DNA of 32,986 bases from an uncultured bacterium (GCA_903873965.1 CAIQQO010000480.1:1-32986); one strand, 5' to 3'. Positions 7,650 to 16,510 are shown, numbered from the stretch's first letter. Numbers and translations: made by a program. The notes: generated by a model from the sequence alone, not told the origin.

Positions 7650-9431
7650 CTAAACCCCGATAACAGCCCGGATCCGTCGCACGCCCTGACCTACGGCTTC
7701 CTGTTTGATGATGGTTAATCTGCCCAGTTCGCCGGTGCGGGTTGCATGTGGCCCGCCGCAGACCTCACGTGAGAACGCGCCGATTGAGTACACTTTGACC
7801 ATATCACCATACTTCGCGCCGAAGAAAGCCAGCGCGCCGCTTTCAATCGCCTGCGCCGGTGGCATGACGGTGTAACTGATCGCGTCATCGCGCATGATCT
7901 CCTCGTTCACCAGCCGTTCCACCTCGCGCAACTGAGCGTCGCTCAACGCCTCGGGATAAGAGAAGTCGAAGCGCAGTCGCTCTGGTGTGATGTTCGATCC
8001 CATTTGGCGCACCGAGGCGCCAAGCACCTGACGCAGTGCCGTATGCAGCAGATGCGTCGCCGTGTGCAGCCGCGTCGTCTGTTCGGATTGATCCTGCAAT
8101 CCGCCTTTGAATTTCTGCGCCGCGCCGCGCCGCGATGTCTCCTTATGCTCTATCAGCAACGCCTCAAAGCGGTTTTCATCTACCCGCAAACCATCCTCGC
8201 GTGCCAGTTCCAGCGTGAGCGGTAGTGGGAACCCGAAGGTTTCATACAGGTCAAATGCACTCTCGCCGGATATCATGGGTGTGCCTACGCGACGCACCCG
8301 TTCGATCAACTTGCGGTACTCGTGCAATCCGCGTTCCAGCGTTGCCTTGAAGCGCGTCTCCTCGCAGGTCAACTCATTGGCGATAACCACGCGCCGTTGC
8401 CCCAGAATCGGGTAGGCATCGTCCAGCAACTGCACCACCGTCTTGGCCATCTGCGCACAGAAGGGCTGACGGATGCCCAGGTCATAGCCATAACGGATGG
8501 CGCGCCGGATCAGTCGACGTACGATATAGCCTGCCTCGACATTGCCTGGCAGCGCGCCGTCGGCAATCGCGAAGGTCGCTGCCCGGATGTGGTCGACCAC
8601 GATGCGGAAAGGACGAGTGTGCTGCGGTTCTGCATAGGCGTAACCGGTTAGCGACTCAAGCTGTGCGATCAGCGGCGCCAGCGTATCAATCCTGTAAACG
8701 TCGTCGAAACCGTTGATCACCGCAATTGTGCGCTCAAGTCCCATGCCAGTGTCGACGTTCGCATGGCTTAGCTTCACCAGATCGCCCTGCGCTGTCTTCC
8801 GATACGCCATGAATACATTGTTCCAAATCTCCAGCCACTTGCCACAACCGCAGCCTGGACGGCAGCCGGGATGATCCGGCCGTCCCGTGTCAAAGAAGAT
8901 TTCCGAATCGGGACCGCATGGGCCGGCGTTGCCCACTGGGCCCCACCAGTTGTCCTCTTTCGGCAGGAAGTGAATGCGTTCTGCCGGGATACCAAGGCTG
9001 AGCCAGATTTGCGCCGATTCATCATCACGCGGTGCATCGGCGTCACCCGCAAAGACGGTGACTGCAAGCTGTGCCGGATCAAGGTGTAGTTCCTGCGTCA
9101 GAAACTCGTAGCTCCACGCCAGCGATTCGCGCTTGAAGTAATCGCCCAGTGACCAGTTGCCCAGCATTTCGAAGAAGGTCAGGTGCGAAGGATCGCCGAC
9201 CTCATCGATATCGCCGGTGCGGATACAGCGCTGCACGTCAACCAGCCTGTTACCCAGTGGATGTGTCTCACCCAGTAGATAGGGGGCCAGCGGATGCATG
9301 CCGGCTGTGGTAAACAGCACACTGGCGTCGTTTTCCGGCAGTAACGATGCCGACGGAATAGGGCGATGTCCACGTACCTCAAAGAAGCGTTGATAGCGTT
9401 CACGCAGTTCTTGAACAGTCAGCGTATCCAT
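7650..9431 (-). CDS. alaS: Alanyl-tRNA synthetase, short form
   Basis: Charges tRNA-Ala with alanine. The 593-residue protein has the class II catalytic core (SASLLPENDASVLFTTAGMH, GDPSHLTFFEMLGNWSLGDYF, LEIWNNVFM, VDTGMGLERT). It then has the helical tRNA-recognition part and an editing domain with H456-x3-H460 (HTATHLLH) and C558-x3-H562 (CGGPH). It ends at GVRRIRAVIGV, where ordinary AlaRS enzymes of about 870 residues continue into a C-Ala domain. The beta-barrel part that normally precedes the editing HxxxH also seems shortened: FKGGLQDQSEQT comes soon after the core. A Cys-rich insert (GCRPGCGCG) precedes the WLEIWN motif and could bind zinc. ATG at 9431 has GGAGG eight bases upstream; a GTG at 9440 would overlap that RBS. 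Expression is controlled by the T-box leader upstream. Confidence 0.93.
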   Translation of the reverse strand: MDTLTVQELRERYQRFFEVRGHRPIPSASLLPENDASVLFTTAGMHPLAPYLLGETHPLGNRLVDVQRCIRTGDIDEVGDPSHLTFFEMLGNWSLGDYFKRESLAWSYEFLTQELHLDPAQLAVTVFAGDADAPRDDESAQIWLSLGIPAERIHFLPKEDNWWGPVGNAGPCGPDSEIFFDTGRPDHPGCRPGCGCGKWLEIWNNVFMAYRKTAQGDLVKLSHANVDTGMGLERTIAVINGFDDVYRIDTLAPLIAQLESLTGYAYAEPQHTRPFRIVVDHIRAATFAIADGALPGNVEAGYIVRRLIRRAIRYGYDLGIRQPFCAQMAKTVVQLLDDAYPILGQRRVVIANELTCEETRFKATLERGLHEYRKLIERVRRVGTPMISGESAFDLYETFGFPLPLTLELAREDGLRVDENRFEALLIEHKETSRRGAAQKFKGGLQDQSEQTTRLHTATHLLHTALRQVLGASVRQMGSNITPERLRFDFSYPEALSDAQLREVERLVNEEIMRDDAISYTVMPPAQAIESGALAFFGAKYGDMVKVYSIGAFSREVCGGPHATRTGELGRLTIIKQEAVGQGVRRIRAVIGV

Positions 9432-9460
9432 GTCTTCCACCTCCCCGGCGGGTGAGCAAC

Positions 9461-9512
9461 AAAAAAGCTCGTCCTCCGGATCACAGTATGATTGATCCAG
9501 AGGACGAGCTTT
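9461..9512 (-). terminator. T-box-controlled intrinsic terminator
   Basis: On the minus strand AAGCTCGTCCTCTGGATCA (9512-9494) pairs with TGATCCGGAGGACGAGCTT (9483-9465) in a 19-position stem with one G-T pair. A run of six T bases (9466-9461) follows. It begins directly after the T-box motif, as expected for the terminator competing with the antiterminator, and lies 30 bp before the alaS start codon. Confidence 0.9.
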
Positions 9513-9770
9513 GTGCTCGTGGTACCACCTCTATTCGCCCATGCCTCACGGAAAGGGCCTTTTGCACCGCGCATTCACGGTGCCACTCTATAACGGGAGT
9601 ACCCGTCAGGTTTTACTCACTGTGCGGTAGGGCGCAGTTTTCTTCCTGTGTCTCAAGGGTGGCGAATATCAAATGACTGGCGCCCGACTCACACCTTTGT
9701 CTCATCGTTGAGACGTGCCAAGCTCTCTGTGCCGCTTTCGATACTTGTTCCCTGTCAAAGACGTTGATCG
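9461..9770 (-). promoter_or_regulatory. T-box riboswitch (alanine) upstream of alaS
   Basis: On the minus strand the leader contains the conserved T-box AGGTGGTACCACG (9518-9530), whose TGGT/ACCA bases pair with the uncharged tRNA acceptor end in the antiterminator. Upstream is a Stem I region. GTCT...AGGG (about 9763-9750) pairs with CCCTTGAGAC (about 9660-9651), and above this lies an AGTA-type loop on the 5' side. The 3' side of that internal loop reads TCGCCA, so the specifier is GCC (9661-9663), an alanine codon, matching the downstream gene. The CAGAGAG and GGTGTGAG segments of the distal Stem I are also recognisable. When tRNA-Ala is uncharged, the antiterminator should form and alaS should be read. 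The 5' border is approximate. Confidence 0.9.
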
Positions 9771-9786
9771 TGTTCGACCTGCTTGG

Positions 9787-9792
9787 ATTATA
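9787..9792 (-). promoter_or_regulatory. -10 box of the alaS T-box transcript
   Basis: A perfect TATAAT on the minus strand lies about 25 bases before the start of T-box Stem I, which fits transcription initiating near 9780. No good -35 hexamer is visible 16-18 bases upstream, so strength is uncertain. Confidence 0.55.
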
Positions 9793-9874
9793 CCCTTTTG
9801 ATTTGCGCCACGACGCATTCACGGGTGCTTCGTGTCACGCCAGCGTACCCTGTAGTGCGTCGTGTGGGCGGTGC

Positions 9875-11056
9875 TTATTCCTCGCCGATTTCCTGCGGTT
9901 CGCCGGGAGGCACTTCGTATAGCCCGGCACCACGGCGGCGACCCCAGCCAATTGCGCCGCCCCGTGGCGATGGCGCTGTGACTTCCAGGGCTGCCAGACG
10001 CGCTTCATCGAAGACCATGCCGTGACCGGGCGTGTCGCCAAGCACGATCCAGCCATCCTCGATGCGGCAGTCGAAGGTGAGTGCCACTTCCCGCCCTAGT
10101 TCGGCCACTTCCATCATGTAGTGGTTGGGCAGTGCGGCGGCCAGGTGTGCCATGAAGTTGGCGGGGCTGTTCATCAGTGCGACAGGCAGGTCGAAGCCAT
10201 AGGCCATGTCGGCCACCTGCAATGCGCCTGTAATGCCTGATGTCCCGCTGCCTACCTCGATGACGTCGATGGCTTCATTGAGAAAGAGCGGCATGAACTC
10301 GCTGATATCGTCGAGGTTTTCACCGGTGGCAACGGCGGCCTTGACGCTTTGCGACACCAACCGCAATCCCCGGTAATCCCAGCGGCGCGCGGGTTCCTCG
10401 ACCCACGTCAGGTCGAACTCGCGTTCGATGCGGCTGATGTGGCGAATGGCCTGCTTGGGCGACCAGTATTCGTTGGAGTCGATCATCAGCACCGGCGGCT
10501 TGCCCGATGTGGCGAGGGCATCACGCATGATGGCAAGGCGGCGCAGGTCGGTGTCCATGTCCAACCCCACCTTGAGCTTGCCGGCGCTCACGCCACGTGC
10601 TGCCAGGCTCGTGTAAAACGCGCGCATGTCGTCGTCGGACAAGCCGATCTCGATACCGCTGGCGTACGCCTTCACCTTGCGGGTCGACGCACCAAGTGTC
10701 TTCCACAGTGGTTCATGATTGGCTTTGGCCTTGATATCCCACAACGCCACGTCGATGGCGCTGAGGGCGTCGTTCACGATGCCGCGGTTATTGCTCTTGA
10801 AAACGGCATCGACCATTTTCTTCCACAGACCTTTCACGCCGCGCGGGTCGCGGCCGATCAGCAGGTCGTTGACCATGCCGTGGATATGGCTGCGCGCCGC
10901 AGGCGATCCCAACGCGGTTCCAGTGATGCCCGTGTCAGTATCGATGAACACGGCCAGATTGGTGACGTGTTGGCGCCCTGCCGGATCGTTCGCGTCGCTG
11001 ATCGGTCGCGCCAGATCGAACTCATATAACTTGGTTCTTACGCCAGTGATCTTCAT
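9875..11056 (-). CDS. Enolase-superfamily enzyme (mandelate racemase / muconate lactonising group)
   Basis: A 393-residue protein with the two enolase-superfamily domains: an N-terminal capping domain (about 1-125) and a barrel. Catalytic features are K160-L-K162 (the KxK base motif), the metal-binding acids D193 (MIDSNEYW), E220 (TWVEEP) and E246 (ATGEN), and a possible H304 in the NSPANFMAHLAA segment. Such enzymes abstract a proton alpha to a carboxylate; substrates include sugar acids, dipeptides and muconates, and the sequence does not tell which. The N-terminus is standard (MKITGVRTKLYEFDL) and has AGAGGAG upstream of ATG 11056. The C-terminus is extended by an unusual Gly/Arg and Pro/Glu tail. 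It may be cotranscribed after the YccF-like gene (69 bp gap). There is no sugar-acid pathway context. Confidence 0.88.
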   Translation of the reverse strand: MKITGVRTKLYEFDLARPISDANDPAGRQHVTNLAVFIDTDTGITGTALGSPAARSHIHGMVNDLLIGRDPRGVKGLWKKMVDAVFKSNNRGIVNDALSAIDVALWDIKAKANHEPLWKTLGASTRKVKAYASGIEIGLSDDDMRAFYTSLAARGVSAGKLKVGLDMDTDLRRLAIMRDALATSGKPPVLMIDSNEYWSPKQAIRHISRIEREFDLTWVEEPARRWDYRGLRLVSQSVKAAVATGENLDDISEFMPLFLNEAIDVIEVGSGTSGITGALQVADMAYGFDLPVALMNSPANFMAHLAAALPNHYMMEVAELGREVALTFDCRIEDGWIVLGDTPGHGMVFDEARLAALEVTAPSPRGGAIGWGRRRGAGLYEVPPGEPQEIGEE

Positions 11057-11124
11057 GGATAAACTCCTCTTACGTTTTATCCATTATGCGCCCAACGGCA
11101 CACTTCCGGAATCCTGTCGAATTC

Positions 11125-11535
11125 TCATCTTCGCAGCGACAGCACCGCCGGCACTCTGTCGAACATCCAGAAGCCAACTGGCAGGCCGATCACTGTGGCG
11201 CATAGCACATAGCCCAGTTCAACCCACACGCCGGTCAGCCACCAGCCTACCAGCAAATACCACAACGCGCGTAGCAGGAAGCTGTGTTGCGGAGTTTCAC
11301 TGATGACGGCGTGACGACCGTGATAAGTCACACGGTAAGTGTCCGACCCGCGCAAGGCGATGATGTCGGGCAGCTTGTTGAACATGGCGACGGCCAGCGG
11401 GATGCCGATCACTGTCGCGGCCAGGAACCACGCCACCGCGATCCACAACTGGCCAGCCCACCAGCCCACCAGTACGAACCATAAGATTTGGATCAGGCAA
11501 CCGGGTCGACTTTGCTTAACAATCACACCGCTCAT
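11125..11535 (-). CDS. YccF-like inner membrane protein
   Basis: A 136-residue membrane protein made of two similar halves. Each has an aromatic segment ILWFVLVGWWAGQLW / ALWYLLVGWWLTGVW, then a hydrophobic stretch ending VIGIPLAVAMFNKLP / VIGLPVGFWMFDRVP. This duplicated W-x(n)-G-W-W and I-G-I/L-P pattern is that of the YccF (DUF307) inner-membrane domain. Function of the family is unknown. A polar stretch between the halves (GSDTYRVTYHGRHAVISETP) probably faces one side of the membrane. ATG at 11535 has AAAGGAG upstream. The gene precedes the enolase-superfamily gene on the minus strand and is divergent from the tRNA. Confidence 0.8.
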   Translation of the reverse strand: MSGVIVKQSRPGCLIQILWFVLVGWWAGQLWIAVAWFLAATVIGIPLAVAMFNKLPDIIALRGSDTYRVTYHGRHAVISETPQHSFLLRALWYLLVGWWLTGVWVELGYVLCATVIGLPVGFWMFDRVPAVLSLRR

Positions 11536-11670
11536 TTTATTTACTCCTTTTAATCCGTGATTCTAACTTTCGATATAAGCATAACAAGACTCTTGACGAT
11601 CTGGCTGAAATTCTGATCACAATAAACTGACAAAGCGGATTCCGAAAGTCAGAACGTCTCCAGCATGTTG

Positions 11671-11676
11671 TATAAT
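11671..11676 (+). promoter_or_regulatory. -10 box of tRNA-Gly
   Basis: A perfect TATAAT lies 20 bp before the first base of the tRNA. No convincing -35 element is seen in the expected position, only GTCAGA-like bases. The distance fits a short leader ahead of the mature tRNA. Confidence 0.55.
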
Positions 11677-11696
11677 CGCAGCAGTAAGGTTCCTTC

Positions 11697-11768
11697 GCGG
11701 GTGTAGCTGAGTGGTACAGCGTCTGCTTCCCAAGCAGAAGTTCGCGGGTTCGAATCCCGTCGCCCGCT
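11697..11768 (+). tRNA. tRNA-Gly (anticodon CCC)
   Basis: The 72-base cloverleaf is complete. The acceptor stem GCGGGTG pairs with CGCCCGC (one T-G pair), with discriminator T at 11768. The D arm is GTAGCTGAGTGGTACAGC. The anticodon stem TCTGC/GCAGA encloses loop TTCCCAA, anticodon CCC, reading GGG. The T arm is CGGGTTCGAATCCCG. CCA is not encoded. The next gene is gltB, 89 bp downstream on the same strand. Confidence 0.96.
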
Positions 11769-11844
11769 TGTTTTACCTCACGTGTACTGTTTCAAACCAT
11801 CAAGTTCCAGCGCAACTTTTCTTATTTTCATATCACTGCGCGGT

Positions 11845-11850
11845 TATAAT
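11845..11850 (+). promoter_or_regulatory. -10 box placing gltB transcription start at its ATG
   Basis: TATAAT ends seven bases before the A of the gltB ATG (11858). A transcript starting 7-8 bases after the -10 box would begin at or next to that A, giving a leaderless mRNA. The intervening bases (TCCCCCA) contain no Shine-Dalgarno sequence, which agrees. No strong -35 box is apparent. Confidence 0.6.
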
Positions 11851-11857
11851 TCCCCCA

Positions 11858-14800
11858 ATGACAAACATCGCGAGTGACTATCCTCTATACGATCCCCGCT
11901 TCGAACACGACGCGTGTGGCATCGGCTTTGTGGCCGATCTATCCGGCCGGGCGACACACAAAATCCTCGATGATGCATTAAAGTGCCTCGAACGCCTCGC
12001 CCATCGCGGCGCATTTGACGCCGATGGCAGAAGCGGCGACGGCGCGGGCATTCTATGCTCCATTCCGCACACACTCATCAACCGTGAACTCGAGCGCATC
12101 GGCCAGCGCGCCCATCGCCCCGGCGATATTGCCCTCGGCATGCTTTTTCTCCCGCGCGAACCGGCCCTCAACACCCAGGCGCGCGCCATTATTGCCGACG
12201 AAATGCTGCGCAACAACCTGCAGGCGTTGACATGGCGCACCGTGGTGCATGAGCCCAACGTACTGGGCAAGCGCGCCTTCGAGACCCTGCCCGACATTCA
12301 GCAGGTGCTTATCGAGCGCCCCGACAGCATCCGCACCGAACTGGCATTCGACCAGTTCCTTTTTCTCGTTCGCTCGCGCATTCAGAACCGCATCTTCAGC
12401 GAAACCGGCGCTAAGCGCCATGCTTCGCTGCCCGGGTTCTACATCCCATCCATGTCGTGCCGAACCGTGTGCTATAAAGCCCTCGTGTCAGCGCCGCAAC
12501 TGCGCCGGTTCTACCTCGACCTGAACGACCCCGATTTCAAGGTTTCACATTGTCTCTTTCATCAGCGCTATTCCACCAATACCATGCCCACATGGGAGCG
12601 TGCGCAGCCCTTCCGCTTCATGTGCCATAACGGCGAGATCAACACGCTGCAAGCCAACATCAACTGGATGCGCGCACGTGAGTCACAACTGGAATCGCTC
12701 ATATGGGGCAGCGAGATCGACGACTTGTCGCCGATCATCGACGAAGCCAGCAGCGACAGCGGCATGTTCGACAACGTGCTTGAACTGCTCACGTCGGGTG
12801 GGCGCGATATTACCCATGCGGTCAAGATGATGGCGCCGCAGGCGTGGGAAAAAGACCCTGATATGTCGCCGGCGGTGAAAGGATTCTTTCGCTATCACGC
12901 AGGCATGATGGAGCCGTGGGATGGCCCGGCCGGTATTGCGTTCAGCGATGGCGTGCGCGTCGGCATGACGCTCGATCGCAATGGCCTGCGCCCTGCCCGT
13001 TACATTCACACCAACGATGGCATCGTATACGCCGGCAGCGAGATCGGCGCGCTTGATGTTGACCCGGAGAAGATCATTGCCAGCGGCAAACTCGGCCCCG
13101 GCACGATGGTGTGCGTCGATTTGCAGGCGCGCCGCCTGCTCACGAATGACGATATTCTTAAGGAACTCGCCTCGCGCAAGCCATATCGCGATATCGCTGC
13201 GCGTCAGCGCGTCCGCCTCGAAGAGGTGGCCAACCTTGCGCTCGAACAACCTGCCGTCAACTCCGATGCACTGCTCGTGAAACAGGCATCGTTTGGCTGG
13301 ACGAGTGAAGAATTGACCGTCGTGGTCAAGACCATGTTCGAAGATGGCACGGAGCCGATGGGCTCGATGGGCGACGACACGCCCCATGCGGTGCTTTCGA
13401 ACAAACCGCGTCCGCTGTTCAACTATTTCAAACAGCGCTTTGCGGAAGTCACGAACCCGCCGATTGACCACCTGCGCGAAGATCAGGTCATGTCGATGCG
13501 CGTCTTGATTGGCGCGCGTGGCAACCTGCTTGAAGAGAGCGAGAGCAACGCGCATCTGGTGCGTTTGAACAGCCCCATACTACGGACTGAGGAACTCAAG
13601 GCGATTCAGCAGATCGATGACAGTGCTTTCCAATCCGTCGTGCTCGATGCCACTTTCAGCGTCGCTGACGGGCCGCGCGGGCTGGAAAAAGCAATGCGCC
13701 GATTGTGTGATGACGCTGAGCGCGCGGTTCGCGTCGGCGCGTCACTGCTCATCATCAGCGACCGTAAAACCGGCCCGCAGCGTGCTCCCATTCCGGCTGC
13801 CATGTCCGTCGGCGCGGTGCACTTTCATCTCATCCGCACGGGGCTGCGCATGCACGCCAGCCTGATTGTGGAGAGTGGCGAGACGCGCGAGACGCATCAC
13901 TTTGCCGTGCTTATTGGCTTTGGTGCCAGCGCCGTCAACCCCTATCTGGCGCTTGATACGGCGCGCGAATCGGTGCAGCGTGGGCGCATTCGCGATAAGA
14001 CGGTGGACGAAAACACCGTCGTTAAGAACTACATCAAGGCGGCTGAAAAAGGCGTTATGAAGATCATGTCGAAGATGGGCATTGCCACGGTGGACAGCTA
14101 TTGTGGTGCGCAGATCTTTGAAGCAGTTGGATTGCACCCGACCGTGATTGACGAGTGCTTCACCGGCACGCCGTCGCGTCTGGGTGGTATGTCCTATGCC
14201 CAGATTGCCGAGATTATGTTGCGCTGGCACGCGAATGCCTATCCTAAGGAATCGTCTGCCGAAGGCGCACCATCCGTGCGCGCGGTAAAGCTCGATCATC
14301 CCGGCTTCTACAAAGAGCGCGCGGGTGGCGAGCCGCATGGTTATTCGACGAAAGCCGTGCATGCGTTGCAGAAGGCCGTTCGTATCGAAGGCATCATTGA
14401 GTATGATGGCGAGGCTGAACTGGTGACTGGCGTGGCGCGCACGAAGGTGAAGACCTTCCACACCAACGGCCATTTCGACGAGGGATATCGCCTGTACAAG
14501 GAAGACTTTGCGACGCCGTTTTACGCGCCGGAACAGCCCAGCGAGCCGCGCGACTTGATTGAGATCAAGAGCGATCAGGCTCCGATTCCCATTGAGGAAG
14601 TCGAATCGCTGCTGAGTATTGCGCGGCGCTTCTCAACGGCGGCCATGTCCTTTGGCGCCATTTCCACCGAAGCGCATCAGACACTCGCGATTGCCATGTC
14701 CCGTCTGGGCGGCTTGAGCAACAGCGGTGAGGGTGGCGAAGAACTGGAGCGGTTAGGCGATGAACGCAACAGCGGCATCAAGCAGGTTGCCAGCGGTCGC

Positions 14801-16504
14801 TTTGGCGTGACGCCGGTGTACCTGATGAGCGCGGCGGAGTTGCAGATCAAAATGGCGCAGGGCAGCAAGCCCGGTGAAGGCGGGCAGATTCCTGGCCACA
14901 AGGTGACGGATGCCATCGCTAAAGTGCGCCATACAGTGCCGGGCGTGGCGTTGATATCGCCGCCCCCGCATCATGACATCTATTCGATCGAAGACTTGGC
15001 GCAGTTGATCTATGACCTGAAGCAGATCAACCCTCAGGCGAAGGTATCAGTGAAACTGGTGGCGCAATCCGGCGTCGGCACGATTGCGGCTGGCGTTGCC
15101 AAAGCACTGGCCGATGTGGTGCAGATCAGCGGCAATAACGGCGGCACCGGCGCATCTCCGCTCAGCTCGATCAAAAATGCCGGCATGCCGTGGGAACTAG
15201 GCGTAGCCGAAACGCAGCAGACGCTGGTGTTGAACAACCTGCGCGCGCGCATCCGCATCCGGGCCGATGGCGCCATTCGCACCGGGCGCGATGTGGTGAT
15301 CGGCGCGTTGCTTGGCGCAGACGAATTCTCGTTTGGCACGACAACGCTGATTGCCGAGGGCTGCATCATGGCGCGCGTGTGCCATTTGAATACCTGCCCG
15401 ACCGGCGTCGCAACGCAGAAGCCTGAGTTGCGCGCGAAGTTCGAAGGCAAACCTGAGCACGTCATGGCCTATCTGTTATACGTGGCGCAAGACGTGCGCG
15501 AGCATCTGGCGCAGATGGGTTACCGCACATTGGATGAAGTGATTGGGCGCGCCGAGTTGCTGACACCCAAGACCAGCTTTGGCAGCGCGGCCAGCCAGCA
15601 GATTTCCAGCTTGATGCCACAGGCTATGCTGACACCAGTGCCGGCCGGGCTGCCGCGCCGCCAGACGGATTCAGCCCCCATGCCGCCGCGAAATGCGCTG
15701 AATACGCAAATCGTGCGCGACGCGCGCCCCGCCATTGATGAAGGCTGGAAAGTGCAGTTGCACTACAGCATCCGCAACCAGGATCGCAGCATCGGCGCGG
15801 CGCTATCGGGTGAAATCACGCGCAAGTACATGGACGAAGGCTTGGCGCCCGGCACCATCGAGGTCGACTTCCGCGGCTACGCGGGCCAGAGCTTCGGGGC
15901 ATTTACGACCAACGGCATGCGCCTGCATCTGGTCGGCGCGGCGAATGACTACGTGGGCAAAGGCATGCGCGGCGGTGAGATATCCATCCGCCCCTTCCCC
16001 GAGACGACCTACGATTGGAGTGACAATCACATCATGGGCAATACGGCGCTGTATGGAGCGACGGGCGGCACGCTCTTTGCGGCAGGACAGGCGGGTGAAC
16101 GCTTTGCAGTGCGCAACTCAGGCGCGTGCGGCGTGGTGGAAGGTGTTGGCGATAATGCGCTGGAATACATGACGGGCGGCGTTGTGGTTGTGCTTGGCGT
16201 CACTGGCCATAACTTTGCCGCCGGTATGACCGGTGGCATGGCGTTTGTGTATGATCCGAACGGCACCTTTGTGAACCACTGCAACCGCGAACTGGTGGAT
16301 GTGGATCGTTTGACTAACCCCGGTATGAAGCGGTTGGTGAAGTCGTTGCTGCGCCGCCACTACGAATTGACCAACAGCCCGCGCGCGCGCGACCTGTTGA
16401 AGACGTGGGATGAATCGGTGCTGTCATTCCGGCGCGTCCTGCCGAAGGATCGCGTTGCCGAGATCGAGTCGATCAACGAATTCAGCGACTTCCAGGAAAC
16501 CTAA
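11858..16504 (+). CDS. gltB: Glutamate synthase, large subunit
   Basis: Makes glutamate from glutamine and 2-oxoglutarate. The 1548-residue protein has the four expected domains. First is a class II glutamine amidotransferase whose nucleophile is C20 in DACGIGFVA (the first 19 residues being the propeptide), with LAHRGAFDADGRSGDGAGI. Next are the central domain and the FMN-binding synthase barrel (SFGAISTEAHQTLAIAMSRL, SGNNGGTGASPLSSIKNAG). The 3Fe-4S cysteines are C1169, C1175 and C1180 (CIMARVCHLNTC). Last is the C-terminal beta-helix GXGXG domain (GGVVVVLGVTGHNFAAGMTGG). The ATG at 11858 begins MTNIASDYPLYDPRFEHDACG; an earlier in-frame ATG at 11711 lies inside the tRNA and is rejected. 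No gltD small subunit lies beside it, so the electron donor (NADPH via distant GltD, or ferredoxin) is undetermined. Confidence 0.96.
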   Translation: MTNIASDYPLYDPRFEHDACGIGFVADLSGRATHKILDDALKCLERLAHRGAFDADGRSGDGAGILCSIPHTLINRELERIGQRAHRPGDIALGMLFLPREPALNTQARAIIADEMLRNNLQALTWRTVVHEPNVLGKRAFETLPDIQQVLIERPDSIRTELAFDQFLFLVRSRIQNRIFSETGAKRHASLPGFYIPSMSCRTVCYKALVSAPQLRRFYLDLNDPDFKVSHCLFHQRYSTNTMPTWERAQPFRFMCHNGEINTLQANINWMRARESQLESLIWGSEIDDLSPIIDEASSDSGMFDNVLELLTSGGRDITHAVKMMAPQAWEKDPDMSPAVKGFFRYHAGMMEPWDGPAGIAFSDGVRVGMTLDRNGLRPARYIHTNDGIVYAGSEIGALDVDPEKIIASGKLGPGTMVCVDLQARRLLTNDDILKELASRKPYRDIAARQRVRLEEVANLALEQPAVNSDALLVKQASFGWTSEELTVVVKTMFEDGTEPMGSMGDDTPHAVLSNKPRPLFNYFKQRFAEVTNPPIDHLREDQVMSMRVLIGARGNLLEESESNAHLVRLNSPILRTEELKAIQQIDDSAFQSVVLDATFSVADGPRGLEKAMRRLCDDAERAVRVGASLLIISDRKTGPQRAPIPAAMSVGAVHFHLIRTGLRMHASLIVESGETRETHHFAVLIGFGASAVNPYLALDTARESVQRGRIRDKTVDENTVVKNYIKAAEKGVMKIMSKMGIATVDSYCGAQIFEAVGLHPTVIDECFTGTPSRLGGMSYAQIAEIMLRWHANAYPKESSAEGAPSVRAVKLDHPGFYKERAGGEPHGYSTKAVHALQKAVRIEGIIEYDGEAELVTGVARTKVKTFHTNGHFDEGYRLYKEDFATPFYAPEQPSEPRDLIEIKSDQAPIPIEEVESLLSIARRFSTAAMSFGAISTEAHQTLAIAMSRLGGLSNSGEGGEELERLGDERNSGIKQVASGRFGVTPVYLMSAAELQIKMAQGSKPGEGGQIPGHKVTDAIAKVRHTVPGVALISPPPHHDIYSIEDLAQLIYDLKQINPQAKVSVKLVAQSGVGTIAAGVAKALADVVQISGNNGGTGASPLSSIKNAGMPWELGVAETQQTLVLNNLRARIRIRADGAIRTGRDVVIGALLGADEFSFGTTTLIAEGCIMARVCHLNTCPTGVATQKPELRAKFEGKPEHVMAYLLYVAQDVREHLAQMGYRTLDEVIGRAELLTPKTSFGSAASQQISSLMPQAMLTPVPAGLPRRQTDSAPMPPRNALNTQIVRDARPAIDEGWKVQLHYSIRNQDRSIGAALSGEITRKYMDEGLAPGTIEVDFRGYAGQSFGAFTTNGMRLHLVGAANDYVGKGMRGGEISIRPFPETTYDWSDNHIMGNTALYGATGGTLFAAGQAGERFAVRNSGACGVVEGVGDNALEYMTGGVVVVLGVTGHNFAAGMTGGMAFVYDPNGTFVNHCNRELVDVDRLTNPGMKRLVKSLLRRHYELTNSPRARDLLKTWDESVLSFRRVLPKDRVAEIESINEFSDFQET

Positions 16505-16510
16505 ATCCAT

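Noticed and set aside
11711..11857. Longer gltB start running in frame through the tRNA
   Set aside because: The first 49 codons overlap most of tRNA-Gly and the gltB promoter; family members begin close to the D-A-C-G-I-G nucleophile, as ATG 11858 does.
12683..14473. Long minus-strand open frames opposite gltB (290 and 243 residues)
   Set aside because: They lie fully inside gltB on the opposite strand, have no RBS or recognised motif, and are rich in His/Arg/Ala as expected of antisense of a GC-rich gene.
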